Below, in pieces: positions 12,901 through 24,900 of a stretch of 64,000 nucleotides of DNA (its first letter is position 1; each line of letters starts with the position of its first letter). Below the pieces are notes generated by a model. It was not told the origin of the DNA. It worked only from the letters and a program-made list of their open reading frames with translations, and searched no databases. The DNA comes from Xanthostigma xanthostigma (Eukaryota > Arthropoda > Insecta > Raphidioptera > Raphidiidae): the NCBI GenBank assembly GCA_963575645.1, contig OY754464.1:62904948-62968947 (forward strand). The letters run 5' to 3'. Both the position numbers and the translations under genes were made by a program.

Positions 12901-15900
12901 TCGGACGCGATATCCAACACCACCACCGTGCTCAGCATCCTCGAAAACGGGGGTAAAGTACTTCTTTCTGCAGGGAAACCTAGTAAATCGCGTTTAACCC
13001 CTCTCGGGGGTGGTTTTTGGCCGGTTTGAGGGGTTGGGCCACCCCAACGAGAAATTCTGACGCCGCCATCGTGTTCAGTATCCTCGAAAACGGGGGGGAA
13101 AGTAGTTTTATTCCGGCTCAAAATATTTACCATTTTCGCGTTTTTTCCGACTCACACACGCCACTAAATTGTTATTAATTTATAAAATAACCCCTTAAAT
13201 TTGTAATTGATTGTATTTTACATAATTATTAATTTCATTAATTTGAAAATACACCCATTAAACCACTTATCAAGGTTTATTTTTTCGTAAATTGTTGAAA
13301 GGAACTAAGTACACAAAAAAAAAATTGTGGTTTTTTATACTTTAGAAATTTAATTTCACCTTGAAATTATGCCTGCTTGCCAGGATATGCACATATTTTA
13401 TTTTGCATATTACATTTTTTAATATAAAATCATAGTTTTACATTAGAACAGTTTTTTGCGTTTTTCTCAAAACTTACGAAATGTTACTTGGCTTTCAACA
13501 ATAAACAATTCTAATATGTAGGTATATTAATATTTAACGTTATTTTTGATAAATACGTTCAGTACGTACATTTTGGTCTCATATCTCAGGAACAGTGATT
13601 CGTAGGAAAAAAATATAAGAACAGTTTTTGTAGACAATTGCATGATCTACAACTTTTGTCTGACCTATTTTTAGATAAAATTTATCGTTTACGAGAAAAG
13701 TGCAAAAAAACGATACTTTTGACCTTGGATAAATTTTGAAGCAGATGTAAGATCGGTTGGGACTTTTGATATTTTATTTGTAATAGTATCCTTAAGACCT
13801 GTGTCAATTTTGAGCTCTATGAGAATTATAGTATAATGAAATGTTTATTTTGACCGGACTAATACAGATATGTTTACAATATAAAACGTAGCATAACAAA
13901 CAAAGCACAAGTTGCTGGGCATGTTTTATTTATTACAAAAATATTGTGTGAGATTCTCGTGCTTTCGAAGTGAAGCTTCTTATGTTCTGCCATTTGTTGA
14001 CGATTTCATTATTTCAGAATTAGGAAAGGATTATGTGAAATTTGTCACAGTGACTAGAGAAAATGCTGAGTACACACAGAGTCCGCTTTGACAGAGAGAG
14101 TAGAAACGATTCTCTTACTCTTTCCTTTCAACAGCTGGTTGAAATCGGAGAAGGAGAAACGCTTATCTAATTACTTTTCGTCTGATCCAGGCCAATTTGC
14201 CCTACCGCGCGAAAGGAAATTTCACTTAAAAAAAATAGTGGATCGTAATGCCCACACTGTATAAACACTGTAAATAAAAATATACGCTCCATTAAAATAA
14301 ATGATGATTATTTTTTCAACAGAAGTTAAAAGCATTATATATACACCTGATACATAGCTCTTCATGCAAACGTGCGTCAAAATAAGCTTCGCTTCCGCAT
14401 ACCGGCACACTGAATATTGGGCTGCCAAACAGAGAATGCGCCACAGTCTTCACTAGCGATTGTTTGTAAACTTGCCAGGACGTGTTCACGGTTTGCACAT
14501 GCGCACTATGAGCGACACCATCTGCCGCGCGGTTGATCGCAGATAAGACAAACGCGTCAGGTTCTGTCGCGCGATCTTTGCGTCTTAACTGATACCGTGC
14601 GTACGCGAGACGCGTGAAATTAGCCGTATATAAACTGTGCGTTTCAATATGGCGACAGTTGTCAAAACCTGCGATGTGAGCGTCGTATGGAATTGTTGTT
14701 GATATTGAATCGTTTAATTCCTATAAAAATAAACAGAGTTGATTAGGAGCTGTTCATTTATTACGTAAGACAATTTAGGGACGGAGGGGATCTGAACAAG
14801 TCTTATTTTTCCTTACATAGGGGTGGGGCGGGGACTAGATTGTTCTTACGTTAGATTGCAAAAGTAAATAAAAATAAGGTTCGTTCCAAGCAGCCAACAA
14901 ACGGTTCCGAAACCGTCACCCGCATGCGCAGTAGGTAAAACGTGTTCTAAAATCGCCACTAACAGCTTCGTTTTACTTAGTGCGCATGCGGGTGGCGGTT
15001 TCGGAACCGTTTGCTGGCTGCTTAGAACGAACTTATTATAATTTCAAAACGTGTGTTTATATTTTTGCTACTTTTTCTTTGCAAATTTGGTAGAAACTGG
15101 TTCTTGGAAGGGGAGGGAGGGTGCATTCAATTATTTTTTTATTACGTAGGGGAAAGAACAGCTCCGTACAAAACTTCTGCATCTATCTGGTCACTCATTC
15201 TAATAGTGTTTCAGTTTAACGTGAAATTCGAACGGGACGAATTATTTTCATATTTCCATTTTTTCATTTAACTTTCATTGCTTTTTTATTACGCTTTGAA
15301 AAGTTAACTAGCTAGTCTTGGAAAGGGCAATTTTTGAAAAGAAAAACTACAAACAAGCAAAGCAAACCTTAACTTTGATGTACACAAAGAGAATTTGACT
15401 GTCGGCTTTTATAGATTATTTACGAAAAAAATTGTTGAATTTGTTAAAGAAAATTTAATATAAAGTATAACAAAAATTTCTATATGCTTGACATCTCACA
15501 TGCATGTATTGTCACTGTGAAATAAAATCTATCTATCTATAACTGAAATTGAAATTTATATTATGCGTTTCCGCAGAATTTAAAAAAATTATTCTTTCAT
15601 ATGAAATGCAAATTTTAAAAAATGGCAAAAACTATTTTAAGAAAAAAAACTTGAAATTTTTTTCGGAGTACCTATACCTTCTAAATTTAAAACAGTATTT
15701 TTATATTGATACGACTACACAAATAGTTTTCAATGTAATTTTTTGTGGACTACATTCATTTTAAAATATAAGACCGCGCACATTTATCAAGCATAAACCT
15801 ACACGACCTGCACAGCACTGCGCAAAAAAGCCTGTTCGTGAAGGTACCCACGTTACGAGTATTTAACGGATTAAATCTAGTCGAGGTCCGGAGACGGAAG

Positions 15901-18900
15901 GGGTATGTTTTTTTTTTGTCAGATCGCCAATCTACAGACCCCCCTTTTTTCGAGGTCACTGACACGATGGTGAGGGTCCCACAATTTTCTTTCCTCGGCA
16001 ACCCCTTCAAATTGGCCAAAAACCATCTCCAAATCGCTTTCCCGCTTACAAATGATTTTCGACTCCCTTGGAAAAAAATTATAAAAAGTTATGAATAAAA
16101 CAGTTTTGTAGGAAAATTAATTCCTTACAAAAAATCTTTCTTGTTATTTTTTCTGTAAATTTCTGAATATTTCAAATTTTTTCCCGGTCCCTTGAAAAAT
16201 ACCCGATAAATTGAGTAAATTCAATATTAATTGGTCTTGTCGGTAATTTGAAGTTGAAGGAAAAGTATTTTTCCCGCCAACATGAAATAATTTGAAATCC
16301 GGGCTTCCCTATTCTATAATTTCTTTTCAAAATATACATTTATAAATAATTGTACAAATGTTTAAAATAATAAATCACAAATTTTTATCAAACTCTTGTT
16401 TTAGGTACTTGATTTTTTTCCTCCCTCCCTTTTGATTATTTAAACTCCTGTTATTTTGAACTCTTGGTAATTTGAAATTTTTCTCTGGTCTCTTGAGTGT
16501 CAAATTATGAGAGTTGACTGTATTACGTAAAATTTTTATAAATGATCATCTTTAAAGACCTGTAATTATTAAAGTATCACATTTACAGAAAAAAAACACG
16601 AAAGATTTTTTTCACATCAATGCGAAAATTTCGTACGTTAAGGCGGTAGTAAAGCAAAAACAACCAATCAACTGTTGTTTAGATGTCGTTTCCATAGCAA
16701 CCCTATTACATTTTAGCTAATAGTCGCGAACAACTGTCATTCCTGTTTTTACGTATAACCTTAAAGCTTCTTGCTTGGAATTTATCTGTGTTTTTATTTA
16801 ATTAATAATAATTATTAATTAGTGTATTTAATAAGCGTGCTTACGACCGAGGTATGAAGAAAAATAGTATACAATTTAAGAGAATTAATTTTCCTACCAA
16901 ATTGTTTTGATCAAATTTTTTATAATTTTTTTCCAAGGGGTGGAAATCAGAGGTTGGAGGTGGTTTGGCTCATTTGCTTAAAAAACCGAACCTCTATACT
17001 CGAGGAAGTCTTAACCAAGCCAAAAAAGGGACCCGAAAATCATTTGAAAAGGGAAAACAATTTGGGGGCGGTTTTTGGCCAATTTGAAAAGGTTGCCAAG
17101 GAAAGAAAACTGTGAGACCCTTACCATCGCGTTCAGCAACCTCTAAAACGAAGGAGCGTCTCTAGATTGACGCTCTGGCAAAAAAAAAGCAAAAACCCCA
17201 AAAAAATCTCGACTCTGACCTCGACTAATGAGCATCAGCAATATGCAACCAACCAGTAACGACCGTTAGTCGGTCGCCTATCATTTCTGTCTAGCTGTGC
17301 TGGACCGATCTAGTGTGCTACGATATGTCGTTTTCTTTATTCCATTTGCACTGATAACACTATCTGAAAACCGCAAATTACGAAATCTGCACTAAATTAG
17401 CTGGTTAGCGCAAGTTTGATGCTGATTTATGCTGGTCTATTGTGCAACATCGTGAAGGTTACAGGCTTTTGCTGGACAAGTGTGCGCTGTCTCTAAAGCG
17501 TATGTGAAAGAATTGAACTGACCTTTGTCAAATATGGAAAATAAATTGACCAATTGCCGGCCCTCACATCACGGTTATCATTCGCCGCCCAAGTATCTGT
17601 GAGCACCAAGCCATCTGACGTCGGAAGATGCTTGAACCGTTCAACGAACCACTCTTCCAGTGCGTCCGGACGTCCGCATTCGCTGTCCACATCGTAAGCA
17701 ACATAAGTGACGTTCTGACCATGACGCATGCCGCTGAATGGTTGCTTATCGCCCGGTATAGCGTACAGTATGCCTCTGTCCTCAGCGTCCATAAACGCGG
17801 CGCTGTTGTATTCTACCTGTTAAACATATACACGCAGACAAATAATAATTATCAGACTGCGTATTACTGCAGATCAGTGTTACCAAATAAAAAATTCCAG
17901 CCAATTGGGCGACGGGACCATTCCAACTTCAAAAATGTTGACATTTGATTATAATAAAGAAAATAAAATTTCTGATATCGCGTGAGGTGACGCGGGTAAT
18001 GGCTAGTATTCAATATGATATTAACTATTCGTTGCCATAGTTGCCTACATAATATTATCCACGTCATGTAAAAATTAATCAAAGCATGTCTAACTAGTTT
18101 ATTTCTGACAGATTCATAAAACAAAAGAGTTGATGATTTTTTATTATTTTCAAAATATTGCCAAAACTATAAAGTTTCGAAAAACAATTTTTCACAAAAC
18201 TTTCTTGAAAAAAAAATATATAATAATAAGCCGTTATGAAAAGTATACCATTATTATACAAAAAACACCGTTTTAGCATATGTCTCTTCTGCGCATGCGC
18301 CGATTTTCCCCAAAAACAATAGGGCTTTTCATATTTACGTATCAACTATCCTCTCAAAATTTGGGTTCAATCCATTTATCAGACAAACCGACTAATAGAC
18401 TAACTGACGCACAGAGTTTTACCAAAAATATGTTTTTTGGATTCGGGGGACCTCAAAACGAAAAGATATTGTAAAATTTTGAAAAGTGATTTTTGACCTA
18501 AATTAGTACCATTCCTAACTTCTGGGTTGGAGTGGTAAAATGTCACTTCTTAACACAACCCTTAAAATAATTGTTACCTTATTAATATTAATACTCTGTC
18601 TTATGATTTTTTCGACATTTGTTAAATACTTCGTTTAAAGTTTATAAACAATGACCGCTGTTGCTACGCTATCAATTCGCAGGTCCACCGGATGGCGTCA
18701 TCCCCCACTATTACCCAAAGAAACGAGGCAATTCTGTAATCTACTAACCTTCACGCCAACTTAGCAAGTCGACCCTTCGCGAAGAGGATAATTTTCCAAA
18801 AAAAAAAAAAAACACTAAAATGTTAACTCTAAACACTACAAACAAACATATTATTATCCTTAAACGTCCAGCTAAACAGATTCACAACTTTTCGAAATAA

Positions 18901-21900
18901 AATTGATAAAAACGCTCAAACCCTATGGACAGCCGAAAAAGCCAGTTCACGGATATTTGGGATATTTAAGCCCTACTTTAAAGAAAAATACAGTGGTTGG
19001 CAGGCTGAAGTGGACGTAACTATTAAAAAGGGATAGCTTCCGGTTCCTCAAAAACAGGTCTTCCTATGTATCTTCGAATAGGTCGAACTAACATTTAAGT
19101 GAAAGGTTTTCCCTTTCAAAATCGTTTCACGTTCGGTTGGCGGGCCTTGAATTGAAAAAAAGCAATTGGATTTTTGAATGAATTTTTTTTACATAAATGG
19201 AAAGATCTTTTATAGCAAAACTACGTCTATTTTATTTTATTAAAAAGTTATATAAAAAAGTAAAATAAAAACAAAATACTTTTTAACTAATTTCCGATAA
19301 CGCATGTGAGGTAATGTTTTTATGGCTTTGTATTCATAGAACTTACCTACGTATAATATGCATACACAAAATAAACAACTCTTAGCATAATTATCGGAAC
19401 TTAGTTAAAAAGTTTTGCTATAAACTTGTATGTGATCTTTCCTTTTAAGTAAAGAAAAATTTCACTTGAAAATCCAATTACTTTTTTTTATTGAAAAGCT
19501 CACCAACCGAACACGAAACGATTTTAAAAGTGAGAACCTTTCTCTTAAATGTTATTTCCACCTATTCGAAGATACGTACAGGATGACTGGTTTTTTGGAG
19601 GACCGGAAGTTATCCCTACACATGCTAATTCACTATTTCTGTTAATTCAGAATCTAAAGCTACAGTTGGGATCCAGCATTCAAAAATGTACCGGGATTAA
19701 CAATAGAATCAATTATTCGAAGAGGTATTGTGAATTTAGAAGTCGTGCAATCAGTCACAGAAAGTAGAAAATTTTTAAGAAAAGTGCGCAACAGATCCGA
19801 AAATATATTATGATCGCCAATATACTAAAAGATTCATATTCATTTTCAATAATAATGTTCTATATTTGATCATTAAGATCCAACCCAGATGTTGTTCGAT
19901 TGCCTCTGTTTATGTAAAGGCAATATTCTGTATTTGACGTCAATTATCTCTTTCATTTTGTATAATTTTAACGTTATGGAAGATTTTTTTCGAATAGCCG
20001 ACAAAAGTTCAGTTCGTAAATTCTGTTGAGTGATTTTAACTCGATAATATATTTTATTACGCTTTTACAATAAAGTACAGTACCGGATAACGCCGGGTAA
20101 ATTAAATTAGAATAAATAATGTACAGTAAAGCTGTTTAACCGTTCTTGAGATAAATACAAATCTTAACATTTAAAAATTGAATGCATCCAAATACGGTGG
20201 AAGAACGGGTCGATATGGTAGAAGTACGGGCCGAAATTGTTACATTAATTTCTAAAAAGAAATTAGCAACTGACAGAGAAGAATGTAATGAGTTAAACGG
20301 TTGAAACACGATCAATACATTATCTGATAAAACAACTTTTTTTGTGTAAAGGTTAATTTTAAATCTTAATATAAAATGCGTATAGAGCACAGTTTCCGTC
20401 GTGTGTCCAAGAACCGATGAACCTTTTTTTTAATTTCCAGTATATGTATAAGGATGTACTTGTAATGAGTTCAAAAATAAAGAATAATTTTAACATATTT
20501 TTATGTTCCAAGGTCACTACAATACTTTTACACTGCACATACCTAATTTGTGGTGGAATGTTTTAATATAGGCAAATTTCTAATCCGGTCGTTATAGATG
20601 AACAGATCATCCTCACCAAAAATTTACTTCAAGACGGTTGAAAATAGTACGGTGTGGGAGGAGAAGAGCTACTAACATTGACTTAAACAAAGGCTACTCT
20701 AGAAAAATAAAAATTAGCTCCATTGGATATCTCACTTGCGCAATTAAAAATGGAAAGGGCCCCGGACAAGCCCTATGGGATTTGGTTCTCGGTTAAATTG
20801 ATCGAAAATGGTTAAAGGTCACTAAAAAAGTCACTAAAAACCAATAGATTTTTAAATAATTGATTAACGTCTGATTAGAACTCTTCAATAAATAAAATTA
20901 TCGACCAATTTTTCATTAATAATTTTGAAAGATTTTATAAAAAGCTAATTAGATTTTAAATATTATTTTTATATTTTTTAGATCAGTTCTGAAGAAGGTC
21001 CAAATCCGGATTAAAACATTAATGTATATATATTTTTTTGTCTGAAAAATTGGTCGATAATTTTATTTATTCAATAGATTTTTAGCTACAGACATGTTTA
21101 GCGAGATTTTAGATATAGGGATACCCGTTAAATTCACAATCTTCAAAAATCCTAAACTCTAGAAATATGTTTTCAAGTGCGCTGAATCCGAATATGACAT
21201 TATTATTTTATACAGGGTGACACCTTCCAACATTACCTAGTTTCTGACTATTTTTCTATTTCCAAAAAAGCACAAAAGTTGAAGAACATGGAACATGTTT
21301 GTGAATCCAATGGATATCGCTATATCTAAAATCTTGTTTCACATATCTGTAGCTAAAAATCTATTGGTTTTTAGGCTATGCGCCCATGAACACTTTTTCT
21401 TAGTGACCTTTAAACTATAAAATAAAACCATTTTCGATCAATTTAGCATAAGGTTTGTGCGAGGTCCTTTGGTTGATATGAAATATTATCAGAATACTCA
21501 CTGTTGGAGGTATAGACATAACAAAGCGTCTTCCATCTGCTCTGATGTTGTCGACTTCCAGCGTTAATTTGTTCATTTGCTCGCTCTTGCTGTCTGACGA
21601 CAAGCTAAACGCTTTCTCATGGATGCACTCAGATTCATAGGGCAGCGTTTCTTTCGTTAATAGTCCGTTCACCTTCTTCCTGAATTCTTGAGACTCCTTA
21701 ATCATCGTTTCGACGTCTGTTATCGTGTTTGAATCTCTGAAAAAATGTTGGGTTTTTGAATCAACAGGTTACATTACCCTGTATTTGCCATATGGCGTCG
21801 GTCGGATGGCGGGATCTAGTTCTCGACGTTTCATAGCCGCTTCAACATTTTCGCAATAAAAATATATAGGTATATATAATAATAATATCATAAAATGGAG

Positions 21901-24900
21901 CCAACGACAGGACCGTACTTACTAATTTTATGAAAACACTTATTTGCGAATATAGATTTACTTACTCAAGGGTGTATTTAATTTGGTGCAGACGTTGAAT
22001 TGATAACATTATTGAAATTAAGAAAAAAAAGAGATGTACTAAGGGATGAATTTTAAATTTTGTCCAAAAACAAACTTTAGTTCACATGAAAATGTCATGA
22101 TACAGTAGAATCCGGATAGAGCGACGGTCAAGGGACCGGAGATATTACGTCGTACTAACCGGACGACGCACAAAACGGCCTAAAATTTTCAAGGGCTACT
22201 TTGTGTTTATTTTTCTTGATCGTTGAATGAGACACACCTAATTCCTTCGCAAAAGTCACATTCGATTCACCAGCCCCTAAAAGTTGTATTATAACATTTT
22301 TTTCTTCAATTGAAAATTCGTTGACACAAAGTTAACGCATTGATTGATCAAAAAGTTACAAAATAATAAGTGATTTACTCGGGGATAATATAACGTGCAT
22401 CTGTGAAGGAAGGTATGGTGGGGGCGGCAAGATAATGCGAAGTATTTGTCCTGGAAATTATGAATTATTTTGAGCCGCGCGTCGTTCTAACCGGACGATT
22501 TTTAATAAATTATATCGCTCAAAGCGGTTCGTCGCTTTAACCGAAGTCGTACTAAACGGTAACATTTTCGTAGTAGGTATGTTTTATGAAAACCAAACTT
22601 GAGGTTGCATTTACGTGGTTAAAAGCGGTTGGCCGTTATAAACGATGTCATACTATCCGGATTATACTGTACCTGTATTAGCAAATACACTATATTGTCG
22701 GCAGGATTTAGCACTGCGACCCGATTTTTTTTATTTAATTTATTGGAAATTTATTTACCTACAAATGTGTAGTCCGAGACCCCAGTACGGTACGCTAGCC
22801 GGGATACCTGTAAATTCTCTAAGTTGGTTTACTACATCGGCTGGCTTTGGTCCAATAGCCACGCCGATGGTGAATCCCATTTTTGTTGAGTTGGTTATTG
22901 ATCTGAGGACCAATAGCTTGGACTCGAGCACACGGATCTCGAATGCGGATTGCGACATAATCACAGCTCCTTGATAGAAACCGTTGCGTACGCCTATCAC
23001 GGCCGCCGGTGTGCTATGCTCATGCTCGTCACCGTAAAATACGAGGGTTTCATTGCCTTTCAATTCTAATCTGCCTGTGAATTTGAAAAAAGCAATAAAA
23101 AGCTTTATGCGCACTCTACACGCATGCGCAGTACGTACTGTGCGTATAGGCAACAATTTCTCTAGCCACGGTAACAAACTCCACATATCCAAGTGTGTAG
23201 ACTTTCACGACCGGTGTTGATTCAAATCTTCTTGGTTTCCGGGTTTGTAAGCCGATGGACCACGGCATACAAGCCCGGAAACCAAGAAAACTCCATATAA
23301 CCGTTTCCTAATCATATATGTTAATACGCTAAGGTTAAAGATGTTTGCCTCCCTTTTTAGAAAAAACCTCACAATTTCTCCACATAAATTATATATCATT
23401 TTACAGATAATTGCTTGCTCTACTGACATCGACAACTTAAAAATTTATTATTGCTTTTGTTTTTGTAAATTAATTAAAATACAGCAATGCTGAACAACGT
23501 CTGCCATCTGACGGCTTTAATTTTGAAACAGCGAGCAACGCTGAACAACGTCACCGCAATGCTGCATGATGCCATCTGACGGCTTAACTCAACGCTTTTG
23601 CTACTTGCGTCTCTATATGACAATTTTAGTAAAATATTTCTTCGATCTGTCATCTGAGCTTCATATTGTAATACAACAAAAAGAAGAACGTTATAAGCAG
23701 TGTGCAAAATTAGAAACGAATTGAATCCCTGCAATCATATTTAAAAAATAATTTTGTAAAGTGATAATTATTAGACTTATTTAGTGCGAATAATTCGCAC
23801 AGGTCACACTAGTCTTGAATTAATAGAATCGTCAACAAATGGTAGAACCTAAGAAGTTTCACTTCTAATGCGCGAGAGTCTCACACATACTTTTAATATT
23901 GTTGAATCTCCCCAAAATATTGTCGGCGATAATTTGAGAAATCCTGCACTAATGCATTTTACCTGAACTTCATAGTGTGACTTTTTCTTAACAGGATTTG
24001 ATTGCAACAAATTTCCTAGACCTAGTATTCGATAAATAATTGAAAAGACATGGTAACATTTCAACTGGAAGAACGCGGATATCAGATACCTCTCGACAAA
24101 ACAGTATTAAACAGGCATTTTGCTTGAAATTCATTATTCTATGTGTTTGAGTAAACAATCAATTGTTGTTTTTGACGTGATAACGTCTTATAAATTGATG
24201 AATCACCAATATTATAAATTGATAAAACACCGGCTGCATGTTCGAAAAAGTGTAACGTAACGTTCCTAACGTTCCTAACGCGTAACGTTCCGCCTGACCC
24301 TGTGCGTGCTTTTTGCTAATTTCTCGCTCAATTTAAATCAGATCGGTTTGAAACCAGTCTTAAACGAAAGAGGAGAACATTTTACATAGATTTCGTATAA
24401 CAGAATTTGCCTAAACAGTTTTTTTATACAAATTTATATAGAAAAATATTTTATACAAATTTATATAGAGAAATAGCTGTATAAATGCAATGTTGTGTAA
24501 TGCATGGCACGACGCGGTCGGTTGTCTTTGTTTGCCGTACATGGAAATTAGAAGCAAACGTATGTCTTGTCTTAACATGAAAACAGCTGCATTTCTAATG
24601 TTTAATTCAATTTTTTGACATTAGTATATTGTGAAATGCAAAGCCTGCTAAGTTAAGTATTGGAATAACTAATTATTATTAGAACATAATACTTTGTAAG
24701 TTGCAAACGTCACTTTTGACATTTCTTATCATTCCGACACCAAGGATAAGCGGATTGAAACCAAATTTTGGGAGGTTTAGGTTATGTATTACGGAATACG
24801 TTATCACGTAAAACTATCGTCCGTAAACCGACTTTACAGACAACCAATTTTTTTATAATCTAGTACAATTAGAAATAACGTTGGTTTAAAATTTTGAAAA

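Noticed and set aside
15756..16098. Overlapping frames on both strands near 15.8-16.1 kb
   Set aside because: They read the nested TIR element in both directions; no motif.
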